A DNA stretch of 11,938 nucleotides, taken from positions 1-11,938 of the forward strand of contig PDSN01000132.1 in NCBI GenBank assembly GCA_002748505.1, given 5' to 3'. Numbering within the stretch: position 1 is the stretch's first letter; each line of letters starts with the position of its first letter. Source of the stretch: Gammaproteobacteria bacterium (GTDB taxonomy: Bacteria; Pseudomonadota; Gammaproteobacteria; Pseudomonadales; Halieaceae). This document shows positions 1 through 6,562 of this stretch, in pieces. Position numbers and translations under genes: made by a program. The notes beneath the pieces are model-generated. The model was not told the DNA's origin, searched no databases, and saw nothing but the letters and a program-made list of their open reading frames with translations.

Positions 1-122
1 TCGTTCTGAGCCTGGTAGTCGCTGGCGTCGATCAGGCCGTGCTCTACCACAAATTCGCCCCAGGCGTAATCGCTATCGCCGTTCAGTAAGGTGTTGTCCA
101 AGTCAAAAAGCGCCAGTGTCAT
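1..122 (-). CDS. HAD-family phosphatase, N-terminal fragment (runs off left edge)
   Basis: Only the first 40 codons are in the window. The reverse strand from the ATG at 122-120 reads MTLALFDLDNTLLNGDSDYA and continues WGEFVVEHGLIDASDY. The DxDxT box (D7, D9, T11) is HAD motif I, where the first Asp is the phospho-accepting nucleophile. The wording LFDLDNTLLNGDSDYAWG is typical of the HAD-IB (SerB/phosphoserine-phosphatase-like) hydrolases that sit beside rppH in Pseudomonas and relatives. A GAGGA Shine-Dalgarno (128-132 on the complement) lies about 6 nt upstream of the start. The gene is divergent from rppH, with 118 nt between the two starts. Substrate cannot be told from this fragment; the HAD assignment is firm, the subfamily is inferred. 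Confidence 0.85.
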   Translation of the reverse strand, partial: MTLALFDLDNTLLNGDSDYAWGEFVVEHGLIDASDYQAQN

Positions 123-240
123 CGTGAGTCCTCATCAGGGGTTGGAGATGTTAGCGCGCGCAAAACCGCAAGTAAATTGCCGCTAAGCGCGAAAGTGTGG
201 AACAATAGCCCTAACGAAGTTACAAGGTGTGATAGCCGAA
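123..240. promoter_or_regulatory. Divergent intergenic region between the HAD gene and rppH
   Basis: These 118 nt separate two divergent starts and must carry promoters for both directions. I see the minus-strand Shine-Dalgarno near 128-132 and an AAGGTG (225-229) ahead of rppH. A loose plus-strand pair TTGCCG (177-182) and AACAAT (201-206) with an 18-nt spacer could be a sigma-70 promoter, but the match is poor. No terminator or strong operator palindrome is visible. Confidence 0.3.
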
Positions 241-753
241 ATGATAGATAAAGACGGATATCGGGCCAATGTAGGGATTATCCTTGCCAACGATGCGGGG
301 CAGTTGTTGTGGGCGCGGCGTGTGGGCGGGCAGGATGCCTGGCAGTTTCCACAAGGTGGCATCAACGCCGATGAGACCCCTGAGCAGGCGCTGTATCGCG
401 AGCTGGGTGAGGAGGTTGGGCTTAACAAGTCCGATGTGCAGTTGCTGGCATCAACCCAGGGCTGGCTGCGCTATCGTCTTCCCAAGCGCTATGTGCGTTG
501 GGGGCAGGATCCACTCTGTATTGGCCAGAAGCAAAAGTGGTTTTTGCTGCGTCTGTTAGCGCAGGATGAGGCGGTGAACCTAAATCCCGGTCACGAAGCT
601 CGCCCCGAGTTTGACCATTGGGAGTGGGTGAGTTATTGGTACCCGCTGGGCAAAGTGGTCGCGTTTAAGCGCGAGGTCTACCGCCGGGCACTGAAGGAAC
701 TGGCCTCTCCGCTGGGGCGTTTTGTCGATGAGCAGGCGCGCTTGCGCCCCTGA
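241..753 (+). CDS. rppH: RNA pyrophosphohydrolase RppH (Nudix hydrolase)
   Basis: A 170-aa Nudix hydrolase very close in length and wording to E. coli RppH (NudH/YgdP). The enzyme removes pyrophosphate from the 5' triphosphate end of mRNAs (and cleaves Ap5A-type dinucleotides), which starts RNase E-dependent decay in the cytoplasm. The Nudix box G-x5-E-x7-RE-x-x-EE-x-GL spans residues 39-61, with metal-binding E54, E57 and E58 all present. Family-typical stretches IGQKQKWFLL, WVSYWYP and FKREVYRR follow. I chose the ATG at 241 because the product then begins MIDKDGYRANVGII as in the family, and AAGGTG lies 11 nt upstream. A GTG at 229 in the same frame would add four residues but lacks a usable ribosome site. 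It is followed 17 nt later by ptsP, the same pairing as in E. coli, so the two are probably cotranscribed. Confidence 0.96.
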   Translation: MIDKDGYRANVGIILANDAGQLLWARRVGGQDAWQFPQGGINADETPEQALYRELGEEVGLNKSDVQLLASTQGWLRYRLPKRYVRWGQDPLCIGQKQKWFLLRLLAQDEAVNLNPGHEARPEFDHWEWVSYWYPLGKVVAFKREVYRRALKELASPLGRFVDEQARLRP

Positions 754-770
754 ATCTGACGAGGCAAAAC

Positions 771-3035
771 ATGCTGGAAGTGTTACGCAGTATTGTGCAG
801 GAGGTCAACAGCGCTGAAGACCAGGCTCAGGCGCTTGCGATCATTGTGCGCCGCATTCGCGATGCCATGGGTACCGAAGTGTGCAGCGTGTACATGCGCG
901 ATACCGACACGCAGCGCTACGTGTTTCAGGCCACCCAGGGTTTGAACGCGGAGTTGGTCGGCAATTTCAGTTTTGCCGAGGGCGAGGGCCTGGTGGGAAT
1001 GGTGGCCGAGCGTGAAGAGCCGGTAAATCTGGAAGACGCGGCAAAGCACCCCAATTTTAAGTTTGTCGAAGGCGTGGGCGAAGAGCGTTACCGCGCGTTT
1101 TTGGGTGTGCCGATTGTACACCAGCGCCAGGTGTTGGGCGTGCTGGTGGTGCAGCAGGCTTGCCAGCGCAGGTTTGATGAAAGCGAAGAAGCGTTTTTAA
1201 TTACCATGTCGGCGCAGCTCGCCAGCATTATCGCCGTTACCCGCGTCGCTACACCTTCCCGCGGCAGGCCGGTGACTGAGCGTTTAAGCGGTATCCCCGG
1301 GGCGCCGGGTATTGCTATTGGCTGCCCGATGGTGATGTTGCCCCGGGCGGATTTATTCGCCGTGCCCCAGCGCAACGCGCAGAGCAAGCTTACGGAAATG
1401 CGCGCCTTTCGCCGCGCCCTTGGACGGGTGCGGGAAGATATCGAATCCGTCTCCGCCAATCTGCGCGGTAAGTTGAACGCCGAGGATCACGCCCTGTTTG
1501 ATGTCTATTTGGGCATTCTGGATGATTCCAGCATTGGCAAGGAGGTCGCCGGTCTCATCTCTCAGGGGCAGTGGGCTCAGGGCGCGCTCAGTGAGGTGAT
1601 GATTCGCCATATTCGACACTTTGAGGCGATGGAACACAGTTATCTGCAAGAGCGCGCGGTGGATGTAAAAGACCTGGGCGAGCGGATGCTCAGTTACTTG
1701 CAGCAGGACGACCCAAAGCGTTTGGAGTTTCCCGACAATGCTATTTTAGTGGGCGAGGAGTTGACCGCATCCATGCTCGGTGAGATCCCGGTGGCAAAGC
1801 TGGCGGGCATGATTTCCGTAAAAGGTTCGGGTAATTCGCATCTTGCCATTATGGCGCGGGCCATGGGCGTGCCCACGGTAATGGGCGTGGAGGGCTTGTC
1901 GTTCAAGCGTCTGTCTCGCGAGGCTTCATTGATCGTCGATGGTCATACCGGCTTGGTGTGTTTGAATCCCACGCAACAGTTGATCGACTACTACAGCGAA
2001 GCGCTGGCAGAAGAGGTCGCTGTGTCCAAAGAACTGGAATGCCTGCGCGATCTGCCCTGTGAAACCAGGGATCAAGTGCGTATGCCGTTGTTGGTAAACA
2101 CCGGTTTGATGGCGGATGTTGACCGTTCCTTACGCCAGGGCGCAGAGGGTGTGGGGCTATATCGCACCGAGGTGCCTTTTTTGATGCGTGAGCGTTTCCC
2201 CTCAGAAGAAGAGCAGCGGGAGGTGTATAGCGGGCACTTACAATCCTTCGCACCTCTGCCAGTGACGATGCGTACCCTGGATATAGGTGGCGACAAAGCC
2301 CTGCCGTATTTCCCCATCGATGAGGAAAACCCGTTTTTGGGCTGGCGGGGTATTCGCGTCACCCTGGATCACCCGGAGTTGTTCCTCGGCCAGGTGCGGG
2401 CAATGCTTAAAGCCAGCGAGGGGTTCAATAATCTCCGGGTGATGATGCCGATGATCAGCAACACCGCTGAATTGGACGAGGCGCTGACCCTGTATGAACG
2501 CGCCGTAGCCGAGGTGCAGCAGGAGGGCTTCGCTATTGAGCGCGCACCGGTCGGCGTCATGATGGAAGTGCCTGCGGCGGTGTATCAGGCCAGGGCGCTG
2601 GCGCGGCGGGTTGATTTTTTGTCTGTAGGCAGCAACGATCTCACCCAGTATTTGCTGGCGGTTGATCGCAACAATGCCCGCGTCGCATCGCTGTACAACG
2701 CCTGTCACCCTGCGGTGTTGCGGGCTTTGTATGATATTGCAAAAGCGGCGCGCGCCGAGGGGCGGCCGGTGAGTATTTGTGGAGAATTAGCCGGTGATCC
2801 GAAGGCCGCGCCACTACTGCTGGCCATGGGTTATGACGGCCTGTCGATGAACGCCACCAGCTTGACCCGTGTTAAAAAAATGCTGCGTTCAATCTCCAAA
2901 GCTCAGGCCGATGCACTGTTAGAAGAAGTGCTCACCCTGGAAGATGGCGAGCAGGTGCAGGCAGTGCTGATCGAAAACCTGAATCGCCTGGGCCTTGAGC
3001 AGTTGATTTATCACAGCGTGTTGCCGCCGGGCTAG
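771..3035 (+). CDS. ptsP: PtsP, phosphoenolpyruvate-protein phosphotransferase EI-Ntr
   Basis: A 754-aa first enzyme of the nitrogen phosphotransferase system. It takes phosphate from PEP onto a histidine and passes it to NPr (PtsO), feeding the regulatory EIIA-Ntr. An N-terminal GAF domain (about residues 15-160, including VCSVYMRD and YRAFLGVPIVHQRQVLGVL) separates it from the sugar-PTS enzyme I. The PEP-utiliser N-terminal domain starts near GIPGAPGIAIG. The phospho-histidine is H357 in GSGNSHLAIMARAMGVPTVMG-like context. The C-terminal PEP-binding barrel contains GLYRTEVPFLM, MRTLDIGGDK, the SVGSNDLTQYLLAVDRN region and the active-site cysteine C670 in SICGELAGDP. All key residues are intact. 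GAGG at 761-764, 6 nt before the ATG, fixes the start. It forms an operon with rppH and converges on the NRDE gene. A GAF domain suggests small-molecule control; glutamine sensing is known for E. coli PtsP. Confidence 0.96.
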   Translation: MLEVLRSIVQEVNSAEDQAQALAIIVRRIRDAMGTEVCSVYMRDTDTQRYVFQATQGLNAELVGNFSFAEGEGLVGMVAEREEPVNLEDAAKHPNFKFVEGVGEERYRAFLGVPIVHQRQVLGVLVVQQACQRRFDESEEAFLITMSAQLASIIAVTRVATPSRGRPVTERLSGIPGAPGIAIGCPMVMLPRADLFAVPQRNAQSKLTEMRAFRRALGRVREDIESVSANLRGKLNAEDHALFDVYLGILDDSSIGKEVAGLISQGQWAQGALSEVMIRHIRHFEAMEHSYLQERAVDVKDLGERMLSYLQQDDPKRLEFPDNAILVGEELTASMLGEIPVAKLAGMISVKGSGNSHLAIMARAMGVPTVMGVEGLSFKRLSREASLIVDGHTGLVCLNPTQQLIDYYSEALAEEVAVSKELECLRDLPCETRDQVRMPLLVNTGLMADVDRSLRQGAEGVGLYRTEVPFLMRERFPSEEEQREVYSGHLQSFAPLPVTMRTLDIGGDKALPYFPIDEENPFLGWRGIRVTLDHPELFLGQVRAMLKASEGFNNLRVMMPMISNTAELDEALTLYERAVAEVQQEGFAIERAPVGVMMEVPAAVYQARALARRVDFLSVGSNDLTQYLLAVDRNNARVASLYNACHPAVLRALYDIAKAARAEGRPVSICGELAGDPKAAPLLLAMGYDGLSMNATSLTRVKKMLRSISKAQADALLEEVLTLEDGEQVQAVLIENLNRLGLEQLIYHSVLPPG

Positions 3036-3116
3036 CCCGGATGTTTCACCAGCACGGCGCTGTCTTTGTCTTCGGCAGGATAGGGAATCGCTGTGGTGCC
3101 CTCTGTCAACGCGGCG

Positions 3117-3920
3117 TTATGCGCTTATGCGTCTTGCTGGTTGATGCGTAGTGGTGGCAAAGCTGTAGCAGCGTTCGCCGAAGGTGGCACCCTGTTCGTT
3201 AAAGTATTGCTCGCGCCAGTGGATTTGTCCGTCTGCCTCGGTAAACAGAGTGGTGCATGAGCGCGTGCCGTAGGTGCCGGCGCAGATAAACTGTGCCGAC
3301 AGCAGTTGATCCATACCGGAATCCAAGTTCAGTTGCTTCAGCGCCGCGCTGTCGGCGCTCTCGTGGTCGGAAATGGTGGCCATCAGACTGTCGTGCGTTA
3401 TGGCTTCCCGGCTATCGATTAGCTGTTGCAATTGCGCTTTGCCCAGGTTGACCTTGGGCCAGGGCGTGTTAAGTTCGGCGTTGCTGAGACCGTAAATACC
3501 AGGCTCCAGGCGTTGGCTGGTTTGATTACCCGCGATGCTGGCGAAATACCACAGGTCTTTACCGTCGCCCAGCAACAGGTTGAAATCCGCAAAGTCGCCA
3601 GTTGCACCTTCCAGTTGTTTGATGAACGCCTCTGGACTCTTGTCACCGGTAAGATAGTCGAGAGTCAACAGCCCCCGGGAGCGCGGTTTTGGTTGCGTTG
3701 CCGCGGGGTCGCGGTAGTTGGTAATGGCGGTAAAACGTCCCTGGCGGGTAACGCCCATCCAGGTGCCGCCGGCCAGACCATCCCTGCCCGCAAGCACATC
3801 GGGGTGTTGCGGCCAGAATTGTGAGGGGGTGGTGGGGCGGGCGTAGAACTCGTCGCGATTAGCCGCGACGAGCAGGGGGTGGTCGCTATCGACTTGGTGC
3901 GCAAATACAATCAGGCACAT
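3117..3920 (-). CDS. NRDE (TANGO2-like) family protein
   Basis: A 267-aa protein opening MCLIVFAHQVDSDHPLLVAA and containing the family-naming NRDE at residues 21-24 (AANRDEFYARPT), followed by AGRDGLAGGTWMGV, FTAITNYRDP and SRGLLTLDYL. These are hallmarks of the NRDE/TANGO2 family, whose bacterial members have no settled biochemical role; haem handling has been proposed for some relatives. The conserved Met-Cys start resembles N-terminal-nucleophile hydrolases, with Cys2 as possible nucleophile after Met removal (inference). The C-terminal region has CAGTYGTRSCTTLF, another conserved block. No signal peptide or membrane segment is seen, so it is probably cytoplasmic. It lies between ptsP and lgt on the opposite strand, converging on ptsP with 81 nt between the stops. 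A GAGAGA about 11 nt upstream of the ATG is a moderate ribosome site. Confidence 0.9.
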   Translation of the reverse strand: MCLIVFAHQVDSDHPLLVAANRDEFYARPTTPSQFWPQHPDVLAGRDGLAGGTWMGVTRQGRFTAITNYRDPAATQPKPRSRGLLTLDYLTGDKSPEAFIKQLEGATGDFADFNLLLGDGKDLWYFASIAGNQTSQRLEPGIYGLSNAELNTPWPKVNLGKAQLQQLIDSREAITHDSLMATISDHESADSAALKQLNLDSGMDQLLSAQFICAGTYGTRSCTTLFTEADGQIHWREQYFNEQGATFGERCYSFATTTHQPARRISA

Positions 3921-4150
3921 GTTCGCTATCTCTCATTTGTTTTTGTTACAGTTGCCGTCAAACAACAGGCGACAGTAACTTTTAAACACTTGTATTTGTG
4001 CATCGCTTAAAGCTGCCGGATAATGGCGCAGGCTGATGCCAGTGTTGCCCTCTTTGTCTGCAGTTTGTTCGCAGCAAAGATTGGCGGGGATTCTCGCACA
4101 GGTCGCTGGGCAATAATATGACAGATTATTGAATTCGGAAGAAAATTGTA
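3921..4150. promoter_or_regulatory. Intergenic region between the NRDE gene and lgt, with a 21-bp inverted repeat
   Basis: These 230 nt separate divergent genes. The clearest structure is CAATAAT-N7-ATTATTG at 4111-4131, two perfect 7-bp arms centred about 30 nt upstream of the lgt start. It matches the 19-bp Fur consensus at 11 positions, which is weak. GGAAGA at 4137-4142 is the lgt ribosome site. I found no convincing sigma-70 -35 element. The region also contains the uncertain minus-strand ORF described separately. Confidence 0.35.
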
Positions 4151-4160
4151 ATGTTGACAT
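3933..4160 (-). CDS. Possible small Cys-rich protein (uncertain ORF)
   Basis: A 75-codon minus-strand frame from ATG 4160-4158 to TGA 3935-3933, ending 12 nt before the NRDE start. The translation starts MSTLQFSSEFNNLSYYCPAT and carries cysteines at C-x3-C, a CC pair, and two further single Cys near the end (SYCRLL, GNCNKNK). I do not recognise it. In favour: nearly all of it lies outside any other gene, its spacing to the NRDE gene is operon-like, and the segment LRHYPAALSDAQIQVFKSYC reads like folded protein. Against: no good Shine-Dalgarno, an overlap of 10 nt with the lgt start, and a 70-codon open frame is not rare by chance. The frame also stays open upstream inside lgt on the antisense strand, which is uninformative. 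Confidence 0.25.
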   Translation of the reverse strand: MSTLQFSSEFNNLSYYCPATCARIPANLCCEQTADKEGNTGISLRHYPAALSDAQIQVFKSYCRLLFDGNCNKNK

Positions 4161-4951
4161 ATCCACAGATCGACCCCGTCGCGCTGGACCTGGGTTTTCT
4201 GAAAGTGCACTGGTATGGGCTGACCTATCTGGCGGGGCTGGGCTTCGCGTGGTGGTTGGCGAAACGCTATAGCCGCCGCAGTTGGTCGGTAATAAAATCC
4301 GCACAGGTCGATGACATCATCTTCTACGGTGCTTTGGGTGTGATTGTTGGTGGTCGCGTGGGCTATGCCCTGTTTTACGGTCTCGACAAATTGCTGGCTG
4401 ACCCACTGTGGTTGTTTCGTGTCTGGGAGGGCGGTATGGCCTTCCACGGTGGCTTCCTGGGTGTGATTGTAGCCATGTTCTGGTATGGGCGGCGCCACGG
4501 CATTGCCTTTGGGGATATGCTTGATTTTGCAGCGCCCCTCACACCCTTGGGTTTGGGGTTTGGTCGGTTGGGTAATTTTATTGGTCAGGAACTGTGGGGG
4601 CGCGCCAGCACTGGGCCGTTTGCAATGGTGTTTCCCAGCGACCCGCTGCAGATTCCGCGCCATCCCTCGCAGCTGTATCAATTTGCATTGGAGGGCTTGC
4701 TGCTGTTTATCCTGGTCAACTGGTATGCGCGCACACCGCGTCCGCGCTGGGCTGTCGGTGGGTTGTTCACCCTTGGTTACGGTGTGTTGCGCTTTATTGC
4801 CGAGTTTTTCAGAGAGCCGGACGCGCACCTGGGTTTTCAGGCCTTTGGCTGGGTTACGCGTGGACAGCTACTGTGTATACCCATGATAATACTGGGCCTG
4901 TTTTTACTGATAAAAGCGCCGCTGTGGGCAAAACAACGAGGTGATAAGTGA
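4151..4951 (+). CDS. lgt: Lgt, prolipoprotein diacylglyceryl transferase
   Basis: A 266-aa polytopic inner-membrane enzyme that moves a diacylglyceryl group from phosphatidylglycerol onto the lipobox cysteine of prolipoproteins, the first step of lipoprotein maturation. It starts MLTYPQIDPVALDLGFLKVH, has the WYGL block, the FHGG motif with H99, and the Lgt signature GRLGNFIGQELWGR at residues 138-151. R139, N142, E147 and G150 match E. coli R143, N146, E151 and G154. Between them, E. coli Asn-Gly is replaced by Gly-Gln at 145-146. About seven hydrophobic segments are visible. EFFREPDAHLG near the C-terminus carries the conserved arginine. GGAAGA about 8 nt upstream supports the start. The stop TGA overlaps the thyA GTG start by 4 nt, so the two are translationally coupled. 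Confidence 0.96.
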   Translation: MLTYPQIDPVALDLGFLKVHWYGLTYLAGLGFAWWLAKRYSRRSWSVIKSAQVDDIIFYGALGVIVGGRVGYALFYGLDKLLADPLWLFRVWEGGMAFHGGFLGVIVAMFWYGRRHGIAFGDMLDFAAPLTPLGLGFGRLGNFIGQELWGRASTGPFAMVFPSDPLQIPRHPSQLYQFALEGLLLFILVNWYARTPRPRWAVGGLFTLGYGVLRFIAEFFREPDAHLGFQAFGWVTRGQLLCIPMIILGLFLLIKAPLWAKQRGDK

Positions 4952-5781
4952 GGCAATATCTGGATTTGCTGCGGGATATTCAGCAAAACGGCGTCGATAA
5001 AGGCGATAGAACGGGCACCGGAACGCGCTCTGTGTTTGGTCGTCAGTTGCGTCACGATCTAGCCGATGGCTTCCCTTTGTTGACCACCAAGAAGCTGCAC
5101 TTAAAGAGCATTATCAACGAACTGATCTGGTTCTTGAACGGTGGTACCAACACTAAATGGCTCAATGACAACGGCGTGACTATTTGGGATGAGTGGGCCA
5201 CGGAAGACGGTGATTTAGGCCCGATTTACGGTGCTCAGTGGACCGCCTGGCCCACACCCGATGGCGGCACCGTGAATCAGATTGACTACGTGCTCGATTG
5301 TTTGCGCAACAACCCGGACAGCCGCCGGATTTTATTTCACGGCTGGAATGTGAGTTATTTGCCCGATGAGTCATTGAGCCCGCAACAGAACGTGCGCGTC
5401 GGGCGCATGGCTCTGCCGCCCTGTCATTTGCTGTACCAGTTTTATGTGGCAAACGGGCGTTTGTCGGCGCAATTGTTGATTCGCTCATCCGATAGCTTTT
5501 TGGGGCTGCCTTACAATATTGCCAGCCTGGCGGTGCTGGTGCTGATGCTGGCGCAGCAGTGTGATCTCGTGCCCGGTGAGATTATCGTGTGTACGGGCGA
5601 TTCGCACATTTACAGCAATCATCAGGCGCAGGTGGAAAAGCAACTAGTGCGCGAGCCGCGCAAGCTGCCGGAGTTGCGGATCAAGCGTCGTCCCGGCTCG
5701 ATCTACGATTACCGCTTTGAGGATTTTGAGCTGGTCGGCTACGATCCGCACCCGCATATCCCCGCGCCCGTTGCGGTGTAG
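4948..5781 (+). CDS. thyA: ThyA, thymidylate synthase
   Basis: A 277-aa thymidylate synthase. It methylates dUMP to dTMP using methylene-tetrahydrofolate, releasing dihydrofolate. Start is GTG at 4948, overlapping the lgt stop, with GAGGTG at 4938-4943 just upstream; the product begins MRQYLDLLRDIQQNG as ThyA does. Visible motifs are DRTGTGT with the phosphate-binding Arg, NGVTIWDEWA, GDLGPIYGAQWTAWPTPDG, the catalytic cysteine C159 in ALPPCHLLYQFYV, RSSDSFLGLPYNIAS with the dUMP-binding Asn, and the YDPHPHIPAPVAV C-terminus. Compared with E. coli ThyA it has a 13-residue insertion between GWNVSYL and MALPPC, which explains the shift of the active Cys from 146 to 159. I believe this insertion is a known variant in some bacteria. 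folA follows 18 nt downstream, matching the metabolic link. Confidence 0.97.
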   Translation: MRQYLDLLRDIQQNGVDKGDRTGTGTRSVFGRQLRHDLADGFPLLTTKKLHLKSIINELIWFLNGGTNTKWLNDNGVTIWDEWATEDGDLGPIYGAQWTAWPTPDGGTVNQIDYVLDCLRNNPDSRRILFHGWNVSYLPDESLSPQQNVRVGRMALPPCHLLYQFYVANGRLSAQLLIRSSDSFLGLPYNIASLAVLVLMLAQQCDLVPGEIIVCTGDSHIYSNHQAQVEKQLVREPRKLPELRIKRRPGSIYDYRFEDFELVGYDPHPHIPAPVAV

Positions 5782-5799
5782 CCCAAGGAGAGCAGGCAA

Positions 5800-6312
5800 A
5801 TGATGCGAGACCCTGTCATCGCCCTTATTGTAGCGATGGATGAAAACGGTGTGATTGGTCGCAACAATGCGCTGCCCTGGCATCTTCCCGAGGATTTGCG
5901 CTATTTCCGCCGTATGACCATGGGCAAGCCGGTGGTGATGGGGCGCAAGACCTGGGAGTCGATTGGTAAGCCTTTACCCGGTCGCGCCAATATTGTGGTT
6001 AGTCGGGACCCGAGTTACAAGGCTGAGGGCGCGGTCTGTTTTACCACTCTCGCAGAGGCGCTCGCCCACGCCCAGAGTGTTGCTCTGATCGATGGTGCCA
6101 GTGAGGTGATGGTTATCGGTGGTGCGCAGCTTTATCAGCAAGCCTTGTCGCAGGCGAGTGTGCTCTATCTCACGCGGGTGCACGCCAAAGTCGACGGCGA
6201 TGCGGTTCTTAACCTGGATTTGTCCGCTTGGCAACTGATAAGCGACGAAAAGTATGAATCCAGCGGCGAAAACCCTTATCCCTACAGTTTTCAGCGTTAC
6301 CATCGCAATTAA
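5800..6312 (+). CDS. folA: FolA, dihydrofolate reductase
   Basis: A 170-aa dihydrofolate reductase, NADPH-dependent, regenerating tetrahydrofolate from the dihydrofolate that ThyA makes. It is the target of trimethoprim in the family. Conserved blocks are IALIVAMDENGVIGRNNALP, PWHLPEDLRYF with the active-site acid D32 (E. coli D27), the cofactor site MGRKTWESIGKPLPGR, NIVVSRD, and VMVIGGAQLYQQAL with the conserved Gly-Gly. AAGGAG at 5785-5790 is 9 nt before the ATG at 5800; the second ATG at 5803 would be 12 nt away, so the first is preferred. Length is slightly above E. coli FolA (159 aa). It probably shares a transcript with lgt and thyA. I see no intrinsic terminator after its stop. Confidence 0.96.
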   Translation: MMRDPVIALIVAMDENGVIGRNNALPWHLPEDLRYFRRMTMGKPVVMGRKTWESIGKPLPGRANIVVSRDPSYKAEGAVCFTTLAEALAHAQSVALIDGASEVMVIGGAQLYQQALSQASVLYLTRVHAKVDGDAVLNLDLSAWQLISDEKYESSGENPYPYSFQRYHRN

Positions 6313-6562
6313 AGACCATAATCTGTTACCTTTTTGCTGTATTGCGCTGTATTTGTAACCTATCTACACATCGCAGCAGCGCACCAAAAAAAGTCCTGTG
6401 CAATACATTGAAAATTTCTAATGCCTTCGATAGATTGAGCTACGCGTGCGAAAGGCTCGCCTTGCGTAATTATTGAGATACGTATTGTTGAAATAACGAA
6501 TGCAAACGGATCGGCTGCAAGGCCAGGCGAAATCTTCTATTGAACACAGGAACTGCAATTCC
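6313..6562. other. Intergenic region between folA and the TonB2-type operon
   Basis: This 250-nt non-coding gap has three visible structures. There is a direct repeat of GCTGTATT (6336-6343 and 6346-6353, 10-nt period) flanked by GTTAC/GTAAC arms (6325-6329 and 6355-6359). A candidate promoter lies at 6408-6436. A two-tier hairpin lies at 6441-6468. No Fur box good enough to name was found, and the hairpin lacks a T-run, so it is not a terminator for folA. AGGA at 6548-6551 is the ribosome site of the following gene. Confidence 0.5.
6408..6436 (+). promoter_or_regulatory. Candidate sigma-70 promoter for the TonB2-type operon
   Basis: TTGAAA (6408-6413) and TAGATT (6431-6436) are separated by exactly 17 nt. 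They match the -35 consensus at 5 of 6 and the -10 consensus at 4 of 6 positions. Transcription would begin near 6443, giving a leader of about 120 nt before the DUF3450 start. Prediction by eye only. Confidence 0.4.

Noticed and set aside
2238..2708. 156-codon antisense frame inside ptsP
   Set aside because: It lies fully opposite the PEP-binding domain of ptsP, has no ribosome site, and its translation is typical of a shadow frame.
3027..3040. Perfect 14-bp palindrome CCGGGCTAGCCCGG across the ptsP stop codon
   Set aside because: It has no loop and no T-run on either strand, so it is not an intrinsic terminator; a self-complementary 14-mer at a GC-rich gene end may be chance.
4007..4828. 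Long 273-codon antisense frame inside lgt
   Set aside because: It is antisense to an unmistakable lgt gene and its translation resembles no protein family; GC-rich codon bias of lgt explains the open frame.
6325..6359. GTTAC/GTAAC arms with a GCTGTATT direct repeat after folA
   Set aside because: The arms are only 5 bp and 25 nt apart and no T-run follows; too weak to call a terminator or an operator.
6460..6485. Possible Fur box near TAATTATTGAGATA upstream of the TonB2-type operon
   Set aside because: It was looked for because TonB systems are often iron-regulated, but too few positions fit the 19-bp consensus.
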